Assembly: GCA_022570795.1 (NCBI GenBank)
Contig: JAKUDP010000004.1
Location: 496,001 to 560,000 of the forward strand
Source of the DNA: Sphaerulina vaccinii
Lineage: Eukaryota; Ascomycota; Dothideomycetes; Mycosphaerellales; Mycosphaerellaceae
Length of the DNA: 64,000 nucleotides
Direction: 5' to 3'
Position numbers and translations under genes: made by a program. Under the pieces are notes generated by a model. It was not told the DNA's origin and did no database searches. It saw only the letters and a list, made by a program, of their open reading frames with translations. Below are positions 52,147-63,116 of this stretch, one piece after another. Every line of letters begins with the position of its first letter. The first letter of the stretch is position 1.

Positions 52147-53631
52147 TCAGCGGTTCTCGAATCCTTTCTCCGAACCAAGCAATCTCTGCTGCTCAACCCA
52201 ACCAGCGATACTTGACGTCGCGCGCACAGCACTACTGAGATGTAGTTGGAAGAAGCCTTGCAACTGCGAAGGCGTAAAGGTATCCTCCGGAATCTCTCTC
52301 GAGAACTGCGTTGCAAGCATCTTGACTTGTTCCAACGAGATGTGATCTTCGAGAGTGTCGACTGTATCCGACGAGATACGTGCCCAGTGTAGCAGATCAG
52401 GCGCAAACATGGAAATAAACATATCTTGAGCAGATTTTCGTGAGATGTATCCCAGGTAGACCTGGTGATCGACACGTCCAGGCCGGATCAGAGCACTGTC
52501 GAGCTCTTCGATTCTATTCGTGGTCATGACCACAATTCTGCCTTCTTGTGACCCAACGCCATCGAGAACGTTGAGCAAACCAGATAGCGTGACGTTCGAG
52601 CTGGAGGCATTACTGCTGTCGTCGTCACTGTCCATCATTGCGCGCTCGCGGCCCGTCCATACAGCGTCAATGTCTTCAAGAAGCACAATGCAGCGTGGTG
52701 GTACTTCTGAGAACATCTGTTCCAGATCTGCGTCACTTGCAATGCTCGGAATCTTGACCTCGTACAGATCTAGACCAAATTCTGAAGCGATTGCTGTTGA
52801 TAGGGAAGACTTTCCTGAGCCTGGCGGACCATAAAAAAGGTATCCTCTCCGATATGGCATGCTTCGACTTTGATAGAGCTTTTGCGTTCGAGGGTCGAGA
52901 TACGTCAGAACATCAGCAATGAGCGCGTTCTTGACATGCTGATCGAAGTGCACAGTGTCCATTCGGCGAAGTGGTCGACGTAGTCGAGGTTTCCAGTTCA
53001 TGCCATAACGATCTCTCCCATATATAATGACATAGAATTGGGCTTGTTGATCAGCTGCTGAGCGACACGTCTCAATTAGCCTCTTGATGGGGTCTGATGA
53101 TATGCCTAAGCAGGAAATTGCGAGCTCCTCTCCTCCGAAACCATCATAGCTCAGGTCACGCGTTGAAGAGCTGAAGCCATCGCGGCTCACTGCAAATAGC
53201 TTCCCTTCATGTCGAAACCAGATGTTGCTCCATTGCGGCAAGAATTGGACGGGCAAGGACTTTTTCAATGCGGCACCAGGATCTGAAGTGCGTCCAAGCT
53301 CCGTTCGTGCTGTATAGAATCGTAATCGGCGTGGCTGCACAACATGCTCATGAAGCCATGTACTGACACTTCTGTTGACTGGATCGCCTGCTGGAATTGT
53401 GATCGATGCGATGAAGAAGTGCCTTATCCAAGCGGATGCCTCACTCCAGGCGCTGTATATGTAACTCCATGCGGCAGGCACTATCCCAGCGACTGCGACG
53501 ATGGAACCAAGTTGCGTGAAGTCCAGCTGATATAGCTTTTGAATGGTTGCTCTTAAAAAGCCAATGCCTTCGTGTGCCGCGAAAAGTGGAAGATGGCTGG
53601 CCGAGCCGCTTGTGAAAAGACTCCGCGACAT
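52147..53631 (-). CDS. BCS1-like mitochondrial-type AAA ATPase
   Basis: Single exon, 494 residues from ATG 53631 (MSRSLFTSGSASHLPL); the frame is open further upstream, but that extension is poor in composition. A hydrophobic helix near 35-60 (IVAVAGIVPAAWSYIYSAW) precedes the BCS1 N-terminal region (VVQPRRLRFYTAR, RDGFSSSTRDLSYDGFGGEE). The AAA module carries Walker A GPPGSGKSS (about 280), Walker B CIVLLEDIDAVW and the sensor MTTNRIEELDSALIRPGRVD. BCS1 itself inserts the Rieske protein into complex III; fungi carry several paralogues with other or unknown roles, and the divergent N-terminus here suggests a paralogue rather than BCS1 proper. Confidence 0.87.
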   Translation of the reverse strand: MSRSLFTSGSASHLPLFAAHEGIGFLRATIQKLYQLDFTQLGSIVAVAGIVPAAWSYIYSAWSEASAWIRHFFIASITIPAGDPVNRSVSTWLHEHVVQPRRLRFYTARTELGRTSDPGAALKKSLPVQFLPQWSNIWFRHEGKLFAVSRDGFSSSTRDLSYDGFGGEELAISCLGISSDPIKRLIETCRSAADQQAQFYVIIYGRDRYGMNWKPRLRRPLRRMDTVHFDQHVKNALIADVLTYLDPRTQKLYQSRSMPYRRGYLFYGPPGSGKSSLSTAIASEFGLDLYEVKIPSIASDADLEQMFSEVPPRCIVLLEDIDAVWTGRERAMMDSDDDSSNASSSNVTLSGLLNVLDGVGSQEGRIVVMTTNRIEELDSALIRPGRVDHQVYLGYISRKSAQDMFISMFAPDLLHWARISSDTVDTLEDHISLEQVKMLATQFSREIPEDTFTPSQLQGFFQLHLSSAVRATSSIAGWVEQQRLLGSEKGFENR

Positions 53632-53818
53632 GCTACAACGCCAACGCCATGAGTAATTACAAGTACACGAGAAGGGAATATGATACAACAAAAGTAGAGA
53701 ATGAATGGTGTGTATTGTTCGTGTTTGAGTTCTCCTATCTGTGAAGTTTTGAGGGTGGAGTCCTCTCGGCTCATCAACCGAACACGCTAGTCCCAGTTTG
53801 CTGCTACGTATAGCACGT

Positions 53819-55046
53819 CTATTGCTGTTTCGATCCTTTGCGATCAACAAGACCTGCAGCAATAGTCGTGTCGCGTTCTTGCATCAAGAAAGCCGCAGCT
53901 GCGGCAGGACCAGCGAGAATAGCATGAAGTGCCGCCTGACCAAACGTTTCGAACACACTGGTGCCCTCATTCTTACCAACCGAGACTGCCTCAAGATACT
54001 GTGAAGCTGACCAGATGAAGATGGCAGCCGCAGAACAAGTGTAGTCCCATTGCAAGAAAACGGCCACAGCAGTCTCCCATGACATCTTAGTTTCATTCCA
54101 GAAAGGAGCCGGGATTAACATAGTCCCAATGTGGAGGCCTGGGACGATATCTTCCCTGAGCCATCCTTTGAACATCTTCTCCGCTAACAGCATGCCCAGA
54201 GAGGTAACATGAAAGAAGCCAGACGCGAGGATGCTGAACTGGTAAAGCTTGCGTCTAGTTGCGAGAAGTCGCTCTGGCGGCTCGCTCACGGTTGATGCAC
54301 TCCCGAACAGAGGCTTGAACACCTGAAGAGCCACAAAGATAAAGATGGGATGGAACAGTCGAGCAATCGTCCAGAATTGCTTCGATGCAAGGCCCTCCCC
54401 ATCGGGTTCAAGCTGGAGCATAAGCAAGGTGGGCGCCACATGGCCAACGAGCAATGCATACCCGAGAGCTCGCAGATTGCTCTTCGGTGCTGAGAGCTTG
54501 GTGACCTTGACATCGGCTTTCGTGTTGGGCGCTTTGGTGATCAGGAGATGGGCTATGCACCAAATCGGCGTGAACAGGCCAATGCCGAGAAGCTCTCCCA
54601 TCACCTGCAGAGTAGATACTTAGCTGGTAACCCTAATATCAGCATCATTCAATGTGGCATTTGCTTACCTCGAGAAAGTATGTGGTGAAGATGATGCCGA
54701 ACGAAGCTGCTTTTGTTGTACCATGTGCCTCGAGAAGCTGGATGATCCAGATGCTTGACAGCGTACCTAGCAGGTGGTTGCCCTGGAGATGTGCTCGAAC
54801 ATTGCGAGTGTCGAAGCTCGTCCAGAAGAATGCAGTCATGAACGCGAAGTAGTTGTCCAGCGTTTCGGATCCTGTTGAAGGCAGCTTGATCGGGATCTTG
54901 GTGTTTGGCAACGTGCGATTCGTATACACCTTGATCGTGTCTAGTGACCATAGGCCATTCTGTTCGAACTGCTTCTGTAGTGCCAGGTGAGCCACGACCA
55001 CAAGGCCGACGAGTGGCACCAGCGTGAGGTATCGTATGGCCCCCAT
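53819..55046 (-). CDS. Polytopic integral membrane protein, 387 aa
   Basis: Exons 54669-55046 and 53819-54604 are joined in phase 0 across a 64-bp intron (GTAAGC donor, GCTAAG branch, TGCAG acceptor). The N-terminus has a signal-anchor-like helix (YLTLVPLVGLVVVAHLAL). About seven or eight further hydrophobic segments follow, including FGIIFTTYFLEVMGELLGIG across the splice junction and LFHPIFIFVALQVF. A conserved GSETLDNYFAFMTAFFW motif lies in the first loop. Many secondary-metabolism clusters carry such fungal membrane proteins, but no cluster partners are adjacent here. It lies 188 bp upstream of the BCS1-like gene in the same orientation. Function unknown. Confidence 0.75.
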
Positions 55047-56293
55047 GATTGAAGTGCCAACCGCGTCAAGATCAGTATTGTTGATGTCTTTTGAAGAATG
55101 AGATGAAACTTATGAACATCACGCGATTGAGAGCACCATGCCAATGTGCTAGGATGATTAGGCTTCGAGATAGTCAGAGCCGAGGTAAGCGAAGACATGG
55201 GTGCGAGTCAGCCATTGAGAAGCAGTCTCAGGCGTCATCATCTCCAGGAGGCCTCGATGAGTATGAAGGCATCCTAGGAAATCGTTCTTGGTGTCCATAG
55301 GAGGGTAGAAGGAGTCGTTTGATGCGATGAGGCAGAAAGGCTGTGAGTGAGGAGTGTTTTGATATATGGTCGGCAAGCGTCGGCTTTTGCTTGTGCCAAG
55401 ACCGCGCTCCTTCTCACGTCTTCCTTTTCGTAACACTTTCGCTGCTTCTCACTTGTCCATCCTGCTTGATGCATGATCTGGTATCCTGGATGTCTACATC
55501 GTCGGACAAGACTTCTCCAAAACATATGACCTGCCCGCCACGAAAGTCAAGGACCTCCATTGAAGACCGACGCGAACTGGACTTCGACCGCATCGCTTCA
55601 GAACATGTCTTTGGTGTGGCGACCATCGCAAGAGCTGTAGTCTCCCTGTCAGACCTTTACGACGTCTTTATGAGACTCTTGATGGGTCTGCATTGGCCCG
55701 TTCGCCTAGTTTCGAACGGAGGGCACACGGTTCAGCTGGGGGGTCGTGGAACTCTCTGAGAGCACTCTGATCCCGTGCAGGACGTAAACCCCGATCGATG
55801 CAATATGTGCCTACTCAAGCGGGTCATTTGTCAACTGATATGTCTTCTTGCTTCCTCATGCTGCTTGAAGCAAAGGCCTCGTGACACGTATCTTCATCGG
55901 GAATATCAAGCATAGTCAATGTCCCAAGCTAACTCAGCAGGAATCTGAGCCCACGACAGAGGACGACAGAAGGTTTTGATGAACAGCTTCAGAACTTGGT
56001 GTCGATTGTCGTATTCGCGCACATGTACTGACAATTTTCATGGTCAAGCTGAATAGATCGCTGACAAGTGGACGAACCTCAAATGGACTTACTTCTCTAA
56101 TCTTCGACGCACACTGCGCGTCCGAAAGTGGATGCAATATGGAATTGCGACTGCGCAACGCGTTTGAGTGCTGCAAGCTGCATGTGAAGCTTGCAGGGGT
56201 CCATTCACTAGCGCCATTTCGCCTGCTCATACAGCTTTCTAGGAAGTTCCGCTTTGCACTTTGACAACACACTCGAACAACAACTTCGGCAAT
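55047..56293. promoter_or_regulatory. 1.2-kb divergent intergenic region
   Basis: Between the divergent membrane-protein and BTB genes. No gene supported; a 138-codon frame at 55343-55759 lacks protein-like features. Confidence 0.35.
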
Positions 56294-57462
56294 ATGGCAG
56301 GAACTCATGACGTCTCGCCAGGCGGCGATGTCACCCTCGTTTGTGATAGCGGCGAAGACGATGAGATGTGCGTACCACTCAAACAACTGCCTGAATATTG
56401 CTGACCATTCGCAGTACACGCATCGTGGTCTCCTCCATCGTCCTCAGCCATGGCTCTTCCGTCTTCAAAGCAATGCTCGGACCTCACTTCAAGGTATCTC
56501 GTACGCGACCGGATGAGGTGGCGCACCTACTGACTTCGTGCCTGTGTTTAGGAGGGCAAAAATCTCGCTGCAAGATCATCACTCGACCTTCCACTCCCGG
56601 ACGACGACGCGCAGAGCATGGTGACCATCTGCGAGGTGATGCACATGAAGCCTGTCACGATTGGAACACCAAGCTCGGCTGCACTCGTGAAGATTGCTAT
56701 TCTGGTGGACAAATATGATTGCAGCGTTGCACTCTCCTTCGCTACTACTGCCTGGTTCCAGACATGGGGAACACCTAAACCTACAGACCAGGATCGAATC
56801 AACGTATTCAGAGCAGCATATCATCTCAAGTCGAAGAACTTCGCTCGGCTTGGCTGGGACATTCTGCGCGCGAACACGACGTGTTGCCCAATTCCTGACA
56901 CGACAGACGGCGAATCCGGCCTCCTCCAAGCTTTAGGTACGAGCATTGATGCTGTGGTTATCGATCGCACGATTGTTATACTGACTGTCGTGAACAGATA
57001 CACTGCAGACCCAGCGCTTGGCTTTCACAGAAGGCATTGCAGAAGTCCTTTCGAATTCGATCACGAGGGAGTGCTCCAAAGAATGCCTGATTGGCCCTAC
57101 AGTCGTGGCTCGCTGCTCGCTGCGTCAAAGAGTGCTTGCACAGACCTCTGCGTGCCGTGAACTTCATCGAGAAGCTTGCCGAGACGCCATTGTGGCCACT
57201 CACGTCTATCAAAAACAAGCCTTTGTGGTCAAACTTCCGGGAACTTCGCAAATTTCAGGCTGACTGGTCGCCGGACGTGCCGCACTGCACAGGAGAGGCC
57301 GATATGATCTGCAGCAGTCTTTATCGTGGCCCAGGCTCTGTGACCGCCGACATGCGCGCAGTGACAGACAAGATAGAGCGAGATGCCATTTGGCCCTGCT
57401 TGGGATGTGCTCAGAGCGGCGCAACACAGATGGCGGGACCTTGTAACACAGAGGGCCACTGA
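56294..57462 (+). CDS. Fungal BTB/POZ protein with a frameshift near its 3' end
   Basis: Exons 56294-56367, 56415-56493 and 56552-56936, then 56998 onward, with introns of 47, 58 and 61 bp (GTGCGT, GTATCT, GTACGA donors; CTGAC branch sites). The N-terminus (GGDVTLVCDSGEDDE, then VVSSIVLSHGSSVFKAMLGP) is a typical fungal BTB domain, continuing with LVKIAILVDKYDCSVAL. In exon 4 the frame reads sensibly to about 57115 (GIAEVLSNSITRECSKECL) but then gives poor sequence. A frame one base later reads AVNFIEKLAETPLWPLTS and ends PCLGCAQSGATQMAGPC, the normal C-terminus of this family. So a +1 shift lies near 57110-57135, at a GCTCGCT duplication. Either a recent frameshift mutation or a sequencing error; no intron fits. 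Confidence 0.65.
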
Positions 57463-58217
57463 ACAACAATTGAGTCAGACTGGCTACATCCGCGCAGTAG
57501 AATTATCACAATGAATGCGAATTTGGATGGCAGGACGGTCCTTTGACACCTGTGGACCATCGTTCTCACAGCTATTTGCACACACTGCGGCGTCCAAAGC
57601 GGCGCCCGACTCGATGCAGAACTTGGGCGTGGCTCATAGAGAGAGCCTTGAAGTCATGATCCAGAATGAGTGCGAATGGCCACCATAGCTATATCCCAAA
57701 TGACAAGGTCATATCAGAATTGGCACCTTCACGTTCACCTACGGAAGGCCAGTCTCATGAATAATCGCAAGCACTGCGCCTCCACGAGCGGCTTCTATGT
57801 GCAAACGGAATATGAACGTGCCTCTAGAGATAAGACAAAGCAAGAAATGGCAACGGACGCAGTTGACATGCTCGCCCGGAGAACGAAGACACCGATTATA
57901 TGCTACACAACGATTAAGTATGTATGTACACAACCTGGTCGCTATCCCACTTAATGCGCAGACGCAATACCGACAGAGTCTTTAGCCCCCTTCTCGATCT
58001 GACCGACAGTCTCCCGACCAGTCGCAAGCACTGCGCCTCCACGAACGGCTTCCACGAGCAAACAGATTATGACTGTGCCTCCAGAGATGACACAAACCAG
58101 AATAGCAGCGGATTGACGGAAGATTACGTGCTGGAGAAACAGAGCCACTCAATCACATGCTATGCAATGATTATGTATGTACTGTACACAAGCTTCTCAC
58201 TCTACACTCAACCCTCT
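57463..58217. other. VIP1 3' flank with tandem duplication
   Basis: Apart from about 280 bp next to the BTB gene, this region consists of a diverged tandem duplication that includes the end of the VIP1 coding sequence. Confidence 0.5.
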
Positions 58218-58281
58218 CTAATGTGCCGGTGCAATGCCACTAGCATCCTTAGCCTCAGCCTCGATATCCTGGACCTTCCGT
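57767..58281 (-). repeat. Diverged tandem duplication (about 257-bp unit) including the VIP1 C-terminal codons
   Basis: GCAAGCACTGCGCCTCCACG occurs at 57768 and at 58024 and stays alignable for about 75 bp. TATGCTACACAACGATTA (57900) matches TATGCAATGATTATGTATG (58160). The minus-strand tail KDSVGIASAH-stop at about 57953-57980 matches the VIP1 end KDASGIAPAH-stop at 58218-58247. Differences are mostly transitions. Confidence 0.7.
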
Positions 58282-61200
58282 TGCTCTACAGAAGCTACTT
58301 CTCCCGCTTCTCCCAAGTTCTCACCATCTGCACCACCTTCCCCCTCACTAACAAACTCCTGCGGATGCCTCTCACTCAAATTGACCGCAGTGAAACTTTT
58401 AGGCAACTTAACCATCTTAAACTTATGCTTCAGCGTCTCCAAAACCTCTCTCCACTCCCCATGACTAGTCAAGCTCCTTCTCGGCGCACAGCCAATACAA
58501 TGTTTACTGTCAAGTTGAACATCCAGCGGATCAAAAGTGTGACAACCAGGACTAATCGTGATGCGAATAGAATAATTGAAAGGATTCTGTTGAGGTTCAT
58601 CAGGGTTTGCAGCATTGTGTGCGCATGCATCGGGATTTTCGGATTCGTAGAGTTCGAAGCAGATTTGAGAGAGATAGTCGAGTTCGGGGATGGCGTTGCG
58701 GGCGATTTTGGTTTGGACGCCGCCTTCGAGGATACAGTTTAGGAGAGTGTAGATGTGGGATTCTTTGGTGAAGTAGATGAAGGATTTGCAGTCGTCGGAT
58801 GCTTGGACTTCTTCGAGGTCTTTGACGATTTCTTTGAGAAGAGGCAAAGAGGTGAGAAGACCGATCTCGAGCTTCTCGCTGTCTGTGATGCCGTATTCTT
58901 GAGGTCCGATGAAGTCGAAGAGGATCTTGGAGAGCTTGTACATATCGTTGAGCTTCTCCAGGCGGACATCGTGCTTGACTTTGGAGTTGTTGCCTGGGAC
59001 GCCTCCGGTGAAGAGGTTGAAGTAGGATGCTGACGGATCGTCTGCATGTGCATACTGTGGTTGGCCGGGAGGTTGGGGAATATCTTTCACAAGATCGGCA
59101 CTTCTACGTCTAAGACCTAGTCGTTGTGAGAGTGTGGGCTTGGGAAGCTCTTTCGCAATGCTTTCCTTCGAATTCTTGCGCAGACTCTGGATGCTGGCTT
59201 CCATATTGGAGGCACTCGTGCTAGCCGTGTCGCTTCTTCTAGGTGGTGGCAGTTGCAGCTGATCCATGCCCGGTAAATCGTCGCTGGTGCCATGGGGCTC
59301 AGTCGACGAAGCAGGAAGCTGCCCTTCGTGTGTCTGCTCGAACTCTTGTCTAGCCTCCGCGCTCTCTGTACGCTTAAGATTGGGAGAACCAACCTCATTC
59401 GCCTCGGCGAGCATTGCTTTGCTGGGCGTGAAGACCCACTCGAGGAATGTACGATTGTGCAGTGCGTCGAATTTCATGGTGTCGTAAAGCTCGCTGACTT
59501 TACTTGGATCGACCTTCTCAGCGTCGGTGAACTCGTTGAACAACTTCTCCCAGCGCTCCTTAAAGAGCTCTGCGTCCTCGCCAGTGCACCATCTGCTTTG
59601 AATCTCTGACGCCTTGGCGTCTGTAGCATTTGCGAAAGTCGATTTCAGTGCAGCAGTCTCGGGCTCTGGTGTCGCTTCACTGCCCTGATTAGCTCGACCA
59701 GGACTCTTCTGAATCTTCTCCAAGCTAGTGACAGCCTCAGAACTTTGCAGCTTAGCAAAATTGCTTCTCATCACTTTGCGGTGGAACTTCATCAATTCAG
59801 TGACTTGGCGCACGACAACATACGGTTCTGGTGTGCCGTCTTTAGGCCATGCGAACTGTTCAGGAGCCTTTTCGCCTTTACGAAGAAGACCCTTAAGCTT
59901 CTTCTTGACTTTGTCCATTTCGTCCTTGGCAGCATTCGAATCGTCCAGTAGATCCTTCCTGACGTGAATCTGGTCGTCTTCGACATCTTTCATATCCAGG
60001 AAGGCACTCGCAAAGATCGAAGCGCTGGTTTTAACACGACGCTCAGATGATGTGAAGATTGACACGTCGTCCAACACACGGCGATTCATGAGAGTCAGGT
60101 CAGCACGCATGTTCTCGCCCAAGTCGGTAGCCTGATATCGTGCAGAGTGAGTGGGCTCACCTCCCCACTTCATGACCAGCTGCAGCTTGTCCAGAACCAG
60201 ATTCTGGTCAGCTGCCGCTGCTCGCGACATAGTAATCTCGCCCAACGAATCGCTACGTTGTTGTGCACGCACACCAGCGGGTCCGGCAGGATCTTCACCT
60301 TCTTGCAAATCTTTGGGCGCGGTATTCTCAGTTGTGCCGTCCGCATGGGCGGGATCCTCGACTAGAGGAATGCTTTGCTTCCGCCCTTCCCTTTCCTTCT
60401 CGTTTGACTTGTCCTTATCTTTGCTCTCCTTAGCCTCCTTCGGCTTCTTGAACATGGGCTTGATCTGGACCTTGGTTCCGGGCCATGCGCCCTTCTTCGC
60501 AAGCGCGTTAGCAAGCGTGCGGAGCTTATTCATGTCCTCGACACCGTCTGTCATGGCCTGTCGTACTGCCTGCTGAACGCTGTGCAGTGCAGCCTCGCCT
60601 ACCAGCAGAACCTCTTCCTGGTGCCCCTTAAGCAGATCAACGAATGGCTTGGTGTGGAAAGTGAACTTGAACTTCTGCTTCGGTGTACGATCGGCATGGC
60701 GAATGACGGCAACCATTCCTTTGAGCTTCCATTGACTCTTTACTGCAGGCGCCGGAGCATGTGAAGGTGCTTCCGATTGCGCAAGAGAGTCGAGATCAGT
60801 AGACGTTGGCCGCTCGCTCAAAGCGTCTCTGATGTGATCTAGTGATGTTGCCGCGGGAGGTAGCATATCAGTGCTCACCACCGGTACCGTCGAGTGACGT
60901 TTATGAAACGAGCCTGAGCGCTCAAGAGTTGGCGGCGAGGTGATCGGGCTGGAAGCTCCGCTCGGGCTCTTAGCCGAGTGCGGATGTCCAACGTGATGTG
61001 CTGCAGAGTGAACGTGGTCGCGAAGTTGCGAGATGCTGCGACTTCTGAAGACGGTGCTGAGCACTCCACGATGTCCTTGAGTGTTTGGTAGCTCCTTATC
61101 CTTGGGAAAGGTCGGTTTCCTCGACATGTAATCAGGCATTGAGGTAGGTATGCTGCCATCTTTGCTCTCGGTCTCGTCCACTTCGCTCGGAGTGGCTCTA

Positions 61201-63116
61201 CCCTGCCACTTGATCTTCTCGCGGATGAACATGTCCTTCAAAATCTGAGCACACTTGTCATAGTACTCATTATTATCCTTGACAAAGCTCCAGCCATTCA
61301 CATCTATGACATAACTCTTGTCGTCCACTCGTAACAGATCGAAGCCACACACTCGCTGACCAAATCCTGAAGCAATCTTCGCCGCCATGATCTGCTCCTC
61401 CTTGTTGAGCTTGGTGACATAACGAATTTCTTTGCCATTCGGATTGCGCTTGACAACGCCATCGACTACCGGCGACTTTCGAGTCTCAGCATGGCAGAAC
61501 TCTGTGCCAACAGTGTAAGCCTTGACGTCTTCAGCATTTTCCACCTTGAGAAACTGCTCGTATATGTAAGATCCATCTGGCTCGGTGACAGCCCGCGGTA
61601 CAATGAGTGTCTCATCTTTCTCACTGGACTTGTTGTTGACTTTGCGAAACAGACGTCTTCCGCCACCTCCTTGCGATTTGGGGTAGTAAATGTTGATGTT
61701 GTGATCTTCGCCACTCGTGGGCTTTTCAACGAATGGCTTTCGTAATCTGTGTCCATCAACTACCAGCGTGTCATCATCGTCTTCCATATGCACATCCTTA
61801 GGTGGAGGCTGTCCACCGCCCCTGCCATCGTCTGAGCCGATGAGTTCAACGCCAGTGAGATGCTTCATGCGAGCAGCAATGTCAGCTGTCAAGGCTACAG
61901 GTCCTCCGTCTCGGTTCACTTCTATGCGCTCGGGTGTTGGTACTCCTAGCTTGTCCAGTATTCTCAAGCACATTCGTCGATCCCACAGCACTGTTTGCAT
62001 TGGCAAGTCGTTCACACAGAAAGGCCGGCGAAGCTTTGCATAAGCAATTGCTTTCTCCAGAGGAAAGCCATCGCTGAAGAAAGATATCAAGAAGTCGCAG
62101 ACAGGCCAATTCTCAACATTCTCGTCCAGGATAACTTTATCTCCGAAGATGATAACCTCGAAGTCAATCTCCTTGCCCACGAGTCTGTTGAGAATGTTCC
62201 TAGATGGCTTGCTCCTGGCTTTTGAGTCCAACGCACATATGCCTATCGTCCCAATCTTGTTAGGGTTGTCCGTATGTCGCTCCAGCGAATGCGAGACACT
62301 AGGTGGCGCACTTGGTACGCTGCCATTCACACTGCCAGACACTCTACGAGAGGCAGCGGGAGCCCTCCCTCGGTTGTTCGCGATTGTTCTCCCTTGTCTC
62401 GAGGGTGCTGTGACTGCGGGTGATGGAGGACCGTTACTCGGTGAGCCGGATACAGTCGTCTGAGCAGAATTGCTCGATTGTGTGGTTTCTCGCATCGAGC
62501 CGCTGAGTGTTGGCGACAATGCGCCATTCTGACTCTGTGTGGTCACTGATAGGTTCTGCGTGGCAGTCGTTGTCCCATCCTGTCGACTGCCATCTCCATC
62601 AGAGCCTCCTCCTACTGAGCTTGGCCCGCTCACCATAGCGCTCTTTCCACTCCCATACAGCGAGGAGAAGGACATTCTGTTGCTGTCAAGGTCTGGCTCC
62701 GACCGGCGTATTGGAAGTCCCGAGTCTGAGTGCGACTGATGTATGTTGTCGGAACTTGAAGACTGCTGGGCAGCGCCTCTAAAGTCGGGAAGCTCCATTT
62801 GGGGCTGGAACTCGTGGAGGAGAGGTGAGTGCGATTGAAGAGTGGTTGCAGGCGCTTCGATCCGCGAGGACCGTCGACTAGCAGCTTGGTAGCGAAGACT
62901 GTTAGGTTTCAAGGCGGGCGGAGGCATAGAAATACTCGCTCTCTCGGAGTGATCTTGTGTTGCGTCAATCTCTGCATATCGACCTTTGCGACTGGCAATG
63001 GAGCTAGAAGATGCTGAGAGAAGGTGTCCAGAAGAGTGCGACTGTACACTTTCGTTTGAGATGGTTCTCGATAGCGGATCCATGCTCATGTGGTTGTTGG
63101 CAGCCATTGGCCTCAT
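58218..63116 (-). CDS. vip1: VIP1/Asp1 diphosphoinositol pentakisphosphate kinase-phosphatase
   Basis: Single exon, 1632 residues from ATG 63116. The N-terminal about 280 residues are Ser/Gly-rich and disordered. The PPIP5K kinase begins at about 288 (IGTIGICALDSKARSKPSRN) and includes FEVIIFGDKVILDENVENWP and the ATP-grasp core AYAKLRRPFCVNDLPMQ. It continues with KPFVEKPTSGEDHNINIYYP and GFDLLRVDDKSYVIDVNGWS. The histidine acid phosphatase domain starts near 800 with GMVAVIRHADRTPKQKFKF, the catalytic RHxxRxP. It carries long insertions and ends in a Glu/Gly-rich tail. The kinase makes 1-IP7 and IP8 from IP6/5-IP7, the phosphatase reverses it; in S. pombe, Asp1 controls microtubules, hyphal growth and phosphate homeostasis. 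Both catalytic signatures are intact. Confidence 0.95.
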   Translation of the reverse strand: MRPMAANNHMSMDPLSRTISNESVQSHSSGHLLSASSSSIASRKGRYAEIDATQDHSERASISMPPPALKPNSLRYQAASRRSSRIEAPATTLQSHSPLLHEFQPQMELPDFRGAAQQSSSSDNIHQSHSDSGLPIRRSEPDLDSNRMSFSSLYGSGKSAMVSGPSSVGGGSDGDGSRQDGTTTATQNLSVTTQSQNGALSPTLSGSMRETTQSSNSAQTTVSGSPSNGPPSPAVTAPSRQGRTIANNRGRAPAASRRVSGSVNGSVPSAPPSVSHSLERHTDNPNKIGTIGICALDSKARSKPSRNILNRLVGKEIDFEVIIFGDKVILDENVENWPVCDFLISFFSDGFPLEKAIAYAKLRRPFCVNDLPMQTVLWDRRMCLRILDKLGVPTPERIEVNRDGGPVALTADIAARMKHLTGVELIGSDDGRGGGQPPPKDVHMEDDDDTLVVDGHRLRKPFVEKPTSGEDHNINIYYPKSQGGGGRRLFRKVNNKSSEKDETLIVPRAVTEPDGSYIYEQFLKVENAEDVKAYTVGTEFCHAETRKSPVVDGVVKRNPNGKEIRYVTKLNKEEQIMAAKIASGFGQRVCGFDLLRVDDKSYVIDVNGWSFVKDNNEYYDKCAQILKDMFIREKIKWQGRATPSEVDETESKDGSIPTSMPDYMSRKPTFPKDKELPNTQGHRGVLSTVFRSRSISQLRDHVHSAAHHVGHPHSAKSPSGASSPITSPPTLERSGSFHKRHSTVPVVSTDMLPPAATSLDHIRDALSERPTSTDLDSLAQSEAPSHAPAPAVKSQWKLKGMVAVIRHADRTPKQKFKFTFHTKPFVDLLKGHQEEVLLVGEAALHSVQQAVRQAMTDGVEDMNKLRTLANALAKKGAWPGTKVQIKPMFKKPKEAKESKDKDKSNEKEREGRKQSIPLVEDPAHADGTTENTAPKDLQEGEDPAGPAGVRAQQRSDSLGEITMSRAAAADQNLVLDKLQLVMKWGGEPTHSARYQATDLGENMRADLTLMNRRVLDDVSIFTSSERRVKTSASIFASAFLDMKDVEDDQIHVRKDLLDDSNAAKDEMDKVKKKLKGLLRKGEKAPEQFAWPKDGTPEPYVVVRQVTELMKFHRKVMRSNFAKLQSSEAVTSLEKIQKSPGRANQGSEATPEPETAALKSTFANATDAKASEIQSRWCTGEDAELFKERWEKLFNEFTDAEKVDPSKVSELYDTMKFDALHNRTFLEWVFTPSKAMLAEANEVGSPNLKRTESAEARQEFEQTHEGQLPASSTEPHGTSDDLPGMDQLQLPPPRRSDTASTSASNMEASIQSLRKNSKESIAKELPKPTLSQRLGLRRRSADLVKDIPQPPGQPQYAHADDPSASYFNLFTGGVPGNNSKVKHDVRLEKLNDMYKLSKILFDFIGPQEYGITDSEKLEIGLLTSLPLLKEIVKDLEEVQASDDCKSFIYFTKESHIYTLLNCILEGGVQTKIARNAIPELDYLSQICFELYESENPDACAHNAANPDEPQQNPFNYSIRITISPGCHTFDPLDVQLDSKHCIGCAPRRSLTSHGEWREVLETLKHKFKMVKLPKSFTAVNLSERHPQEFVSEGEGGADGENLGEAGEVASVEQRKVQDIEAEAKDASGIAPAH

